Shown here: positions 25,756 through 34,043 of the stretch, piece by piece | How positions within the stretch are numbered: position 1 is the stretch's first letter | Layout: the number at the start of each line of letters is the position of its first letter | Assembly (NCBI GenBank): GCA_030432565.1 | Contig: JAUIGV010000019.1 | Location: 36,273-100,272 of the forward strand | Source of the DNA: Verrucomicrobiia bacterium | GTDB taxonomy: Bacteria; Verrucomicrobiota; Verrucomicrobiia; Verrucomicrobiales; Akkermansiaceae | Reading direction: 5' to 3' | Length of the DNA: 64,000 nt | Notes under the pieces: model-generated | Database searches by the model: none | What the model saw: only the letters and a program-made list of their open reading frames with translations | Told to the model about the DNA's origin: nothing | Translations under genes and position numbers: made by a program

Positions 25756-27300
25756 ATGTTTTGTCATTCTAAAATCCTTACCACTCTTCTGGGCATCCTC
25801 GCCATCGCATCCGCCTCAGCAGAGAAGAAACCCAACGTCATCGTCATCATGGCCGACGACTTGGGCTACGGCGATCTCTCCTGTTACGGAGCCACCACTT
25901 TCAAAACACCTCACATCGACAAACTCGCCGCCGGAGGCCAACTCTTCACCAGTGGATACTGTTCCGCCTCCACATGCACACCCACCCGCTACTCCCTGCT
26001 CACCGGCAATTACGCCTTCCGTAAGAAGGGAACCGGAATCGCGCCCCCTAACGGACACCTCATCATCGATGCTGACACTTTCACCCTGCCCGACCTCATG
26101 AAGAAAGCTGGCTACCGGACCGCCGTCGTCGGCAAGTGGCACCTCGGACTTGGAGAAAAAGGCAAAGGTCCGGACTGGAACGGCGAACTCAAACCCGGCC
26201 CCCGCGAGATTGGCTTCGACCACCACTTCCTTCTTCCCACCACCAACGACCGCGTCCCCCAGGTCTACGTCACCGATAGCCGTGTCCTCAACCTCGACCC
26301 CAAAGACCCCCTCTGGGTCGGCAACAAGAAGCCATCTCCGGATCACCCCACCGGGATCACCCATCGCGACTCCCTCAAAATGGACTGGTCTCACGGTCAC
26401 AACTCCACCATTCACAACGGAATCTCTCGCATCGGATTCTATACCGGCGGAGAAAAAGCCCGCTTCCGGGACGAAGACCTCGCCGATAAGTGGGTCGAGA
26501 AATCAGTCGAATGGATCGAGAAAAACCAGGACGATCCATTTTTCCTCTTTTATGCTTCGCACGATCTCCACGTTCCCCGCATCCCTCACGAGAGATTTCA
26601 AGGAGTGACTCCGCACGGCTTCCGCGCCGATTCCATCGTCCAACTCGACTGGACGGTCGGCGAAATCATGAAGACCCTCGATCGTCTCAAGCTCACTGAA
26701 AAAACTCTCGTGGTCTTCTGCTCCGACAACGGCCCTGTCATGGATGATGGCTACAAGGACGGCGCGGTTGAAAAAGTGGGAACACACAAAGCCGCAGGTC
26801 CCTACAAAGGTGGCAAATACAGTGTCTATGAGGGCGGAACCCGCACCCCTTTCATCACCTACTGGAAAGGCCAAATCCCGGCAGGAAAATCAGATCAAAT
26901 GGTCTGCACCATCGACCTCGCCACCAGCCTTGCCAAGCTCACTGGAACTGAAACGCCGAAAGATGCCTTCAAGGACAGCTTCGACGTATCAGAAGCCCTG
27001 CTCGGCAAGCCCGACTCGAAAGGCCGGACACACCTCATCCAGCAGGACAACGGGGGACGAGGAAAATTTGGCTTTCGCAAGGGCGACTGGAAGTTAACCA
27101 AACATCCCGGCGGATCAGCTCGAAATACCGTCGTCGAAAAGCAACTCGCCAACACCAAGGTTCCCGAATTTCAACTTTACCATCTCAGCAAGGACCCGGC
27201 TGAAAAAAAGAACGTCATTAAAGACCAGCCCAAGATCGCAGCCGAGATGAAAGCTGAATTGGAAATCCTCGTGAAGGCAGGCCGATCACGTCCGGAATAG
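25756..27300 (+). CDS. Secreted family S1 sulfatase
   Basis: A 514-residue protein with a signal peptide (MFCHSKILTTLLGILAIASASA). The formylglycine motif is CTPTR within 'STCTPTRYSLLTG' (C-x-P-x-R), where the cysteine is converted to formylglycine. Metal ligands are in 'VIMADDLGYGDLSCYG' and 'VVFCSDNGPV', and 'VVGKWHLG' is also typical. It hydrolyses sulfate esters, probably on marine polysaccharides; the substrate is not deducible. The ATG at 25756 is chosen over one inside the terminator region because it begins the signal peptide. It is monocistronic by position. A maturation enzyme (anaerobic or FGE type) is not in the window. Confidence 0.94.
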   Translation: MFCHSKILTTLLGILAIASASAEKKPNVIVIMADDLGYGDLSCYGATTFKTPHIDKLAAGGQLFTSGYCSASTCTPTRYSLLTGNYAFRKKGTGIAPPNGHLIIDADTFTLPDLMKKAGYRTAVVGKWHLGLGEKGKGPDWNGELKPGPREIGFDHHFLLPTTNDRVPQVYVTDSRVLNLDPKDPLWVGNKKPSPDHPTGITHRDSLKMDWSHGHNSTIHNGISRIGFYTGGEKARFRDEDLADKWVEKSVEWIEKNQDDPFFLFYASHDLHVPRIPHERFQGVTPHGFRADSIVQLDWTVGEIMKTLDRLKLTEKTLVVFCSDNGPVMDDGYKDGAVEKVGTHKAAGPYKGGKYSVYEGGTRTPFITYWKGQIPAGKSDQMVCTIDLATSLAKLTGTETPKDAFKDSFDVSEALLGKPDSKGRTHLIQQDNGGRGKFGFRKGDWKLTKHPGGSARNTVVEKQLANTKVPEFQLYHLSKDPAEKKNVIKDQPKIAAEMKAELEILVKAGRSRPE

Positions 27301-27377
27301 GCTCATCACTTAAATTGCTCCAAAAAAGGCATTTTCCTGTTGCCAGATCCCGGCTCTCCTCCTAGTTTTCGCCCGCC

Positions 27378-27452
27378 GCTCGGCTAGCTCAGGGGTAGAG
27401 CACCACATTGACATTGTGGGGGTCGCTGGTTCAAATCCAGCGTCGAGCACCA
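27378..27452 (+). tRNA. tRNA-Val (GAC)
   Basis: A complete cloverleaf of 75 nt. Acceptor GCTCGGC pairs with GTCGAGC (one G-T), D-stem GCTC/GAGC, anticodon stem CCACA/TGTGG with loop TTGACAT (anticodon GAC at 27410-27412), T-stem GCTGG/CCAGC with TTCAAAT. The CCA end is encoded. A terminator follows 17 nt downstream. Confidence 0.95.
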
Positions 27453-27468
27453 TCTTCAAAACCCTATG

Positions 27469-27504
27469 AAACGCTGCAACTGTAAAGGTTGCAGCGTTTT
27501 TTTT
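27469..27504 (+). terminator. Rho-independent terminator after tRNA-Val
   Basis: AAACGCTGCAAC pairs perfectly with GTTGCAGCGTTT (12 bp) around a 7-nt loop, followed by a run of T. Confidence 0.9.
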
Positions 27505-27571
27505 GCTGATTTGCATCAACCCAAAGGCAAAGGCTAAGCCCTCCCGCCAAGAGCAAACTCCTGGCAGTTAG

Positions 27572-29275
27572 TTATCCATCATTTCTAGAAAGAATTTCGT
27601 AAAACGAAACAGGCTCTCGACGCGCCACCCTTCGTCCAGCCACATTTGCCAAACGCAAAAGCAGATGTTCTTCCCAGTGGCGGCCAATCGCCTGCATCCC
27701 AATAGGGAGTCCTTTCCCGGTATAGCCCGCCGGGAACGAAACTGCCGGCTGCCCGCAAAAATTTGCGCACACAACAAAACGCATCAATTCTGTCAGCAGG
27801 CTCATGTCTGATTCTCCATGGCTGGCTGTTCCGGGATTCAAGTAGGGGGAAGCACAACCAGTAGTTGGAGTCACAACCGCATCCACCTCAGAAAAAACCC
27901 GGTCCCATTCCCGCAGGGATTCCGTGCGAACTTGCTGAGCGAGCACGTAATCACGACTACTGAAGGCACGGCCCATTGCAAGATTGATTCGGGTGGCATG
28001 CCCGAAATCCTTTCGATGCGCCGCGTAATGAGGCTCCATCGCGGTCGCCATCTCGGTTAGGATCGTGATGGCATGTCCAACCCGGGCTTCTTCGAGACCA
28101 GCGACGGAGATTTCTCTCACAACCGCTCCTGCCTCCTCGAGAATTTGCAGGGTATCCCTGCAAGCTTGAACAATCTCCGGCGACGCATCCTCAAACCACT
28201 GAGGGTAGATCCCCACGGTAACTCCACTGAGATCGCGATTCTGAAAATCATTCAGGTGAACGGATGGCTGGCCGAGCGACATGGCGTCCTTCGGATCCTC
28301 ACCCGAACAAATCGCGTAACCAATCGCGGCATCGAGCGCGGTCGCGCCAATCGGTCCAACGTGGGCGACACTCCAGCATAAGGGCGCTGCACCAAACTCA
28401 CTCACTCGCCCGAACGTTGGCTTCAAACCAACCACTCCACAATGCGCAGCCGGAATCCGGATCGACCCTCCCCCGTCGGCCCCAATCGCCAACGGGACGA
28501 TGCCACTACCGACCGATGCGCCACTGCCACCCGACGAGCCACCGGCATCGTGATCGAGATGGTATGGGTTGCGAGCGAATCCGTGGATGGGATTGTTTCC
28601 GGTCGGAGAAATCCCGATTTCAAACATGTTGGCCTTACCAACCAAAAGAGCACCAGCGGCACGCAACCGACTCACAGGAGTCGCATCCTCGCCGGCAATC
28701 TCCTTCCCAAGAAATCGAGTTCCCACGTGGGTCGTGTATGGAGGCATGTCCAACTCGTCCTTAATGGCGACCGGAACTCCTTCGAGAATACTTCTGGGGC
28801 GACCTTGCGCCAGACGTTCCGCGCTTTTGGCAGCCTGACGCCGAATGTCGTCCGCCTCACTTTTAATGATCGCCCGGAGGGGATAATCACCCAAATTGGA
28901 TGATTCGATCGCGGCGATGATGTTTTCGCCAACCTCCTCCGGAGAGACACTCTGATCCCGGTAGGATCTTGCGTAATCCGTGATCGAGGAAAATTGAAAC
29001 CCGGAGGACCCTTCCTCATCTCTAACCGCAGCGACGGCCTCCGCCACATCATACTGAGAGCTTGTTCGAATCAGCGGTTCCGAAGGTTTGACGAGAGGAA
29101 GATTTGTCGGTGCTGACTGAGAGACGATCCGGCGAAAGGCCGCCACCCCCGTGCTCTTGATAAGACCCGGCATGAGAAGCGGACGAACCCACTTGCTCTC
29201 GATGAGCACTGTGAACAGACGAAGCCCCAAACCTCTGAGCTTAGGGGCCTTAACAGGCTTAAGATTGTATGTCAT
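27572..29275 (-). CDS. Amidase signature family hydrolase
   Basis: A 567-residue protein, long for the family because of a 130-residue N-terminal extension with helical character. The Ser-Ser-Lys triad is present: Lys in 'VPVAIKDELDMP', the cis-Ser in 'GGSSGGSGASVGSG', and the nucleophile Ser in 'GADGGGSIRIPAA'. The family cleaves amides, including fatty acid amides, indole acetamide and glutaminyl substrates; the N-terminal extension favours the FAAH-like side. It is monocistronic. The ATG at 29275 is used; one at 29299 is in frame. Confidence 0.9.
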   Translation of the reverse strand: MTYNLKPVKAPKLRGLGLRLFTVLIESKWVRPLLMPGLIKSTGVAAFRRIVSQSAPTNLPLVKPSEPLIRTSSQYDVAEAVAAVRDEEGSSGFQFSSITDYARSYRDQSVSPEEVGENIIAAIESSNLGDYPLRAIIKSEADDIRRQAAKSAERLAQGRPRSILEGVPVAIKDELDMPPYTTHVGTRFLGKEIAGEDATPVSRLRAAGALLVGKANMFEIGISPTGNNPIHGFARNPYHLDHDAGGSSGGSGASVGSGIVPLAIGADGGGSIRIPAAHCGVVGLKPTFGRVSEFGAAPLCWSVAHVGPIGATALDAAIGYAICSGEDPKDAMSLGQPSVHLNDFQNRDLSGVTVGIYPQWFEDASPEIVQACRDTLQILEEAGAVVREISVAGLEEARVGHAITILTEMATAMEPHYAAHRKDFGHATRINLAMGRAFSSRDYVLAQQVRTESLREWDRVFSEVDAVVTPTTGCASPYLNPGTASHGESDMSLLTELMRFVVCANFCGQPAVSFPAGYTGKGLPIGMQAIGRHWEEHLLLRLANVAGRRVARREPVSFYEILSRNDG

Positions 29276-29602
29276 TTGTAGCGTCCATAAGCATGTCAAT
29301 TTTCAATGCCCGGAGCCCTCAGGATCCCCCAACTCTTACCGGGAAGCGAGTTTCGATTTCAGAGAGGAATTTGAGCCATGCTACCAATCTCAGGAGCAGA
29401 TCTACCTCTTATCATGTTCCTCCCAAAAATTCCGACCCCCCTGGTGCAATCGACCTGAGACTTCCTGGCTAAATCCAAAGGCCGCACAGCCACCCTCGCG
29501 GGCCTGCCCCGAGACAAAATCCAGGAAACAGGTCGCGGAACACCAGTTTCATAAAAGAAGAATTAAGGCTGCACCGGATTTGCCAAACTGGTAATACCTC
29601 CC
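29276..29602. other. Divergent intergenic region, no gene seen
   Basis: 327 bp between the amidase and the zinc-finger membrane protein gene, which diverge. Short open frames on both strands show no family resemblance, and I see no RNA motif. It should hold both promoters, but no box is convincing. Confidence 0.4.
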
Positions 29603-29992
29603 ATGCAAATTGCTGGAAGGACCTGCGCGGTGTGTTCGCGCAAAGTGACGATCGCCCGGGACGGTTCATACTGCCCTGCCTGTGCCAAAGCCTTTCATCG
29701 TGCTTGCACTGACGATCTTAATTGCCCCGATTGCGGAACGTCCCTCGTCCGTCACTCCAGCAAGCCCTTTCAATGGGACCGGGCGGCTCTTTCTCCCGAG
29801 GCTCAAAACGCGAGTGGCACGAGACACCTTCTTCTCATCCCGGGCGTCCTGCTGGTGATTTTCGGCTTGTTGCTCAGCTCTCAGTCCATTCTTCCGGTTT
29901 CAATTCCATTCTCCATCGCCTGGCCCTTCGACCTGCTGATTCTTTTGGCAGGATTGTTTTGCCTGCTCCCCATGATTCTCCGGCCACGGTAG
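29603..29992 (+). CDS. Zinc-finger (RING/zinc-ribbon-like) membrane protein
   Basis: A 129-residue protein. The N-terminal 50 residues carry eight potential zinc ligands: 'CAVC', 'CPAC', 'FHRAC' and 'CPDC', spaced like a RING-type or double zinc-ribbon fold. Two hydrophobic segments follow at about 75-95 and 105-125. Such proteins occur in Planctomycetes and Verrucomicrobia without a known role. It stands alone between a divergent amidase and a degraded gene. Confidence 0.75.
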   Translation: MQIAGRTCAVCSRKVTIARDGSYCPACAKAFHRACTDDLNCPDCGTSLVRHSSKPFQWDRAALSPEAQNASGTRHLLLIPGVLLVIFGLLLSSQSILPVSIPFSIAWPFDLLILLAGLFCLLPMILRPR

Positions 29993-30107
29993 TGGCGTTG
30001 CTGAAAGACCAAGGGAACAGAACGCCCTGAAGGCCTCCCCGCTCTGGACGCGTTTTTCTGGTGTCATTGACAATGATCAGTTTCCAAACACACCACCGCT
30101 TTCATCG

Positions 30108-30986
30108 CTATTCCGAGCGCATCCTACCGCGCTCCACAACCCCCAGACGTTCCAGGACGCATTCATTTTTCACAAAGGGAAAGAGCTTCTCGGCCACAGC
30201 TTTGGGCATCTCGTCACGGCTGGGAAGATTGGGCTGGTAGTGTTCCAAAAACTCATGACTCATAGTCACTTTTTCGTTGCGCCAAAATAGCGGTATCACC
30301 ACGCCCTTTTCGAGTGATCGGATGAGAGCTTCCAACTCCGGGTCGACCGGCTTCCTGTGAAAGTCGGAAACCCTGAGCCGAAACACCTTCATTCGTGAAT
30401 GATCCACCCCTCGTTGTCTGATGTCCCAGATATTTGACAATACGAAAAGTGGCAAATTCTCCCGAGTCGGAACAGAACTCAGGGCAGCCCGCCACGTCTG
30501 AACCGCAGACATGATAAGAGAGACCCTGGAATTCGGCTTTCGTCTCATGCCTGGAAATCACATCACGTTTGGCCACATACTTTTCGTCCTCTGGTCCGAT
30601 TGCACGAAAGGGACTGAAAATCCTTTTCACAGGATCAGCATTGATCGGGGTGTCGATATTCAAATCTGCGCGTGCAATAAAGCCGGCAGCACCTCCCCAC
30701 TCGTCCTTCGATTCAAGCGAAGTCTTTGGAACAGGCCGGACGGGGTCCGTCGTGGCGAATGGAGTTTCGAGGTGTCGGCGGTCCCATTCATCGAGCTCGT
30801 GAACATCTCCCTGTGCTGTTACCCACACATAAGGATACAGGGATGCGGCCGCTTCCCCTGGAGATACGATCGCTAGGGCCGTGTCGGAAATTCCGGCCTG
30901 GTCTCCGGCATAGCTTGAACTCCGCCGGGGTCGGTCATCACAGGACAACAGCACGGTCAAAAAAAGAGTGGCACAAAATGTTTCAT
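30108..30986 (-). pseudogene. Lipoprotein gene of unknown function, probably frameshifted
   Basis: No single frame covers this region convincingly. A frame at the 5' side encodes 'LTVLLSCDDRP', the end of a lipoprotein signal, and about 150 further residues. The ATG at 30986 starts MKHFVPLFF and would run into this signal, but a run of seven T (complement of 30959-30965) puts it out of frame; eight T would give a complete signal peptide. A second shift near 30510-30560 is needed to reach the 146-codon frame that ends at 30108, which reads like real protein ('LEALIRSLEKGVVIPLFW', 'LPSRDEMPKAVAEKLFPF'). Either the gene is decayed or there are two sequencing or slippage indels. No family is recognised. 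Confidence 0.4.
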
Positions 30987-31604
30987 TTTTCAGCAAACGC
31001 CAAACGGGCCGGAATAAGCTAGCAGCAGCGCCAGCCCAACAAAGGGTTACAATTCTCGCAATCACACTAAAAACCACCCAACGGGTGGCAGATTGCCAGC
31101 TCGGTCATACGATCTCTCCCGTGTGATGGGGGGTGAGCGGAATGGACCGTCTTTTGGCGAATCGGGAACCAATGATCGCAACTTTCCAGAGTCCTTCATG
31201 AAGTGCATGCAGCCCTCTTTTGCCGTTGACCTCCCTTCCAACGGCTTTCCCACACCCAAACGATCATTACCAAAATTCGTGCCCGGAGTTTTTCTTTCGT
31301 TCCTTGCCGGTCGCCAGGGACTTTGTGCATCTACGCTTCATTTTTATCGGGCGAATCTTTTTATCAGTCAGAAAAAGACGATTCGCGCTGGTTTTGGTTC
31401 GCCAAAAAATTGCAACGTCGGTCAATTCTTGGCTGGATTAAGCTAAGCTAAGCACATTTAAGAAGTTTTGAGAAACGTAGCGACAATTTCCCGGGACAAA
31501 GTCGGACGATCCGAGCCAGGTCCGTAACTGCGCACAAGGAGCGAAATCTGGAATCAGTTGGCGGCCAAGGCACGTCATGCCCACGATCTGACTATCGACC
31601 TCCC
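30987..31604. other. Gene-poor stretch
   Basis: About 620 bp with no convincing gene; small open frames on both strands lack start context or family features. A short direct repeat of AAGCT units lies near 31440-31452. It may contain the promoter of the degraded lipoprotein gene. Confidence 0.4.
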
Positions 31605-32609
31605 TCAAGAAGATTCTTCAATTCTGAAGAAGAGTCTGGGCAAAGTTTGGATTGCTGGAAAATCATCGAGATTGAATTCGACAGTCGTGGTGCCGGACTC
31701 TTCCTCGCCGAGGACACCATCGTCGAGATCGAAGTTCCAGCTTGTCATGTCCTCAGAATATTTGACGGCATAGAGGCGACCTGGATCAGAGTTCCAGGTC
31801 AGGCGGATCACATTCGTGGTAGGATCGTAAGTGAAGTCTGTGATTTCTAGTGGATCCCCGCCTCCAGTCGCAGCTCCATCGGTCACGGTAAAATCATCAT
31901 AAGACGCCAAGGTCCCACCAGACTGACTGCTCACCATGATGCCCACGTGGTTGACATCAGCATTGAAGAGAGTCGTTTCGACATCCGGCTGAGCAATTCC
32001 ATCGAGCAAAATATTTTCGATATCACCGGTCGTAGTATTGATCTCATACGAAATGGAATGATCGACAGAAGTATCAATTCCGTTGCTTAGCTCTTCAATC
32101 AGACCAGCACGGGGAGAGCCTTCAAAACCATGCTGGACAAAGATCAATCGCCCGTTGGTGGTAATCATGAGACCGCGGAAATTATCCGGTGTAGCAACCA
32201 TCCCGGTTCCAGCAAAGAAGCCCAACCCAATTCCCCGTTGCGGGTTTGTCACAGCATCAGGATCGGGCGGACCCGCTGTCGTTCCAAGGTTCAGGATTAC
32301 CGAGACCCCGATGACCTCTGGCGGAACAAAAGTCCCATCAGTTGCGATCGGCAAATTGAGCTGGTTGTCGGCTCCAAGTTGAGCCCGATTGTTGAAGATC
32401 CCGACGTCTGAGCTCCCCGACCAAAAGTTGTTCGACTCATGAAAAATCGCGCCTGACACACCATTGTTGGTTTCAGGCTCTTTGCCCAAAAGAAGGGTCC
32501 CATCATCTGCTGTGAAGGAATCGAAATAGATGATTGCTTGACCGGATAGAGGAGTTGCAGCAACGCAAAACCCAATGGTCACAAGCTCTATGAACAATTT
32601 TATTCTCAT
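31605..32609 (-). CDS. Secreted protein, paralogue of the PEP-CTERM neighbour, 'LTWNS' C-terminal domain
   Basis: A 334-residue protein with a signal peptide (about 1-25). Residues 26-250 match the neighbour at 32643 almost block for block ('PETNNGVSGAIFHESNNFW', 'ATPDNFRGLMITTNGRLIF', 'HGFEGSPRAGLIEELSNGID'), a beta-rich, LamG-like fold. The C-termini differ: here it ends with a roughly 80-residue domain with 'NVIRLTWNSDPGRLYAVKYS', 'DMTSWNFDL' and 'RLFFRIEE', frequent at the C-termini of secreted Verrucomicrobial proteins. It lacks PEP-CTERM. The gene starts 33 nt after the neighbour's stop, so they may be co-transcribed. Confidence 0.8.
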   Translation of the reverse strand: MRIKLFIELVTIGFCVAATPLSGQAIIYFDSFTADDGTLLLGKEPETNNGVSGAIFHESNNFWSGSSDVGIFNNRAQLGADNQLNLPIATDGTFVPPEVIGVSVILNLGTTAGPPDPDAVTNPQRGIGLGFFAGTGMVATPDNFRGLMITTNGRLIFVQHGFEGSPRAGLIEELSNGIDTSVDHSISYEINTTTGDIENILLDGIAQPDVETTLFNADVNHVGIMVSSQSGGTLASYDDFTVTDGAATGGGDPLEITDFTYDPTTNVIRLTWNSDPGRLYAVKYSEDMTSWNFDLDDGVLGEEESGTTTVEFNLDDFPAIQTLPRLFFRIEESS

Positions 32610-32642
32610 CTCTATATAAACTTTCAGTTATGCTAAAACGGG

Positions 32643-33449
32643 CTAAAGGCGACGACGGCGGAAAGCCATTAACAGTCCACTCAATCCTAGAATCGTCAGA
32701 GAACTGGGCTCGGGAATCCCAGTCACGGTAAAATCATCAAAGGACCCGACGGTTCCTCCTGCAGAGCTACTGGTGAAAAAACCGACCTCGTTGACATCAC
32801 TGCCAAAAAGAGTGGTAGAGACATCAGCTTGCGGATTGCCATTGAGCAAAATATTCGAAAGGTCGCCACTGTTCGTATCGATCTGAAATGATAACGAATG
32901 ATCGAGTGAAGTATCGATTCCATTTGCGATTTCTTCGATGAGCCCCGCTCTGGGAGAACCGTCAAAACCATGCTGTGCAAAGATCAGCCTACCATCGGTC
33001 GTGATCATGAGGCCACGGAAATTATCTGGCGTTGCAACCGTCCCGGTTCCGGCAAAAAATCCCAGTCCCGCTCCCCGCTGAGGGTTGGCGAGCGATGCGG
33101 GGTTCGAGCCAGCGGTGGTACCAACGTTGATCGTCGCCGAGACCTGCAAAATTATTGGTTGCACGAAGTCCCCCGTGGAATCGATTGGAAGACTAGCCTG
33201 ATTATCTGCACCAAGTTGAGCCCTTTCACCGAAGACCCCGACGTCACTGTTGGCAGTCCAGAAATTATTTGATTCGTGGAAAACTGCCCCTGGGACACCG
33301 TTGGCGGTTTCTGGCACAAAGCCCAGTAGCGAAGTATCATCAGCAACCCCATCGAATGAAGCAGAGTAGATGATGCCAGCAGCGTTGGTGTTACCGACAC
33401 CGGCGATCAAACCGGAGAAAAGGATTGTAAGAGAAGGGCGAAGTTTCAT
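32643..33449 (-). CDS. PEP-CTERM sorted secreted protein
   Basis: A 268-residue protein with a signal peptide (MKLRPSLTILFSGLIAGVGNTNA). The body is shared with the downstream paralogue at about 60% identity by eye. The C-terminus is a PEP-CTERM sorting signal: 'GIPEPSSLTILGLSGLLMAF' followed by RRRRL, that is, PEP, a hydrophobic helix and a basic tail recognised by exosortase. Exosortase genes are not in the window. The likely fate is envelope or exopolysaccharide-associated. Confidence 0.88.
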   Translation of the reverse strand: MKLRPSLTILFSGLIAGVGNTNAAGIIYSASFDGVADDTSLLGFVPETANGVPGAVFHESNNFWTANSDVGVFGERAQLGADNQASLPIDSTGDFVQPIILQVSATINVGTTAGSNPASLANPQRGAGLGFFAGTGTVATPDNFRGLMITTDGRLIFAQHGFDGSPRAGLIEEIANGIDTSLDHSLSFQIDTNSGDLSNILLNGNPQADVSTTLFGSDVNEVGFFTSSSAGGTVGSFDDFTVTGIPEPSSLTILGLSGLLMAFRRRRL

Positions 33450-34043
33450 GGTAGGTGGTTAAATTGGTGAGCAATCAGAAAGATTGCCTCGACAATCCTC
33501 GCTGCGTGAAGGGATAGCCCAAGACTGGAAAAAGACCATGAGATAAACGAATCTCTGATGAAAAATCGCACCCCAAGCCATGCTGCCGATTCATCTGGTC
33601 TCGATCGTTCTGACCATCGTCCATAAATATTCTCGCAACTGAAATTCATGATCTTTGGGGAAAAAGCCTTTTCTCCCCCTTTACTCCGGTCCAAAGGCGG
33701 CTTCAAAGCCCTCCTCGCAAAAGCAAACTCCCAGAAGCAAAAGAGCGCAGAGCCCTTTGTCGAAAGTTTGATTTGACCACGGAGATGGGGGCGAAAATCA
33801 GATCGCCGCTTAAAAAGCCCAACTTGTCAAAAGCAGAGACCCCAGTTGGCCTGGGGATCCTCACCCGGCGAAATCAAAGGCCCAATGCTGATGGAAGGAT
33901 CCGCCTTTCTCCCCTTACGAGATCTCCCCGAACGATCGACGGGTCCCGCGTGGAAATGGAAGCTTCCCTTCTCTTCGTCGAATGGCGAGAGTCCAGACTG
34001 ATCTTTCTTCGATTCCCTCCATCCTGAAAGCTACGCCATTCTC
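33450..34043. other. Divergent intergenic region, no gene seen
   Basis: 594 bp between the PEP-CTERM gene (minus) and the CotH giant (plus). An 84-codon plus-strand frame at 33773 and an 86-codon minus-strand frame lack signal, motif or plausible composition. I see no recognisable operator. Confidence 0.4.

Noticed and set aside
31062..31446. Small open frames on both strands in the gene-poor stretch
   Set aside because: No motif, signal, start context or plausible composition.
33773..34027. 84-codon plus-strand frame before the CotH giant
   Set aside because: No signal peptide or family feature; the composition looks like non-coding DNA.
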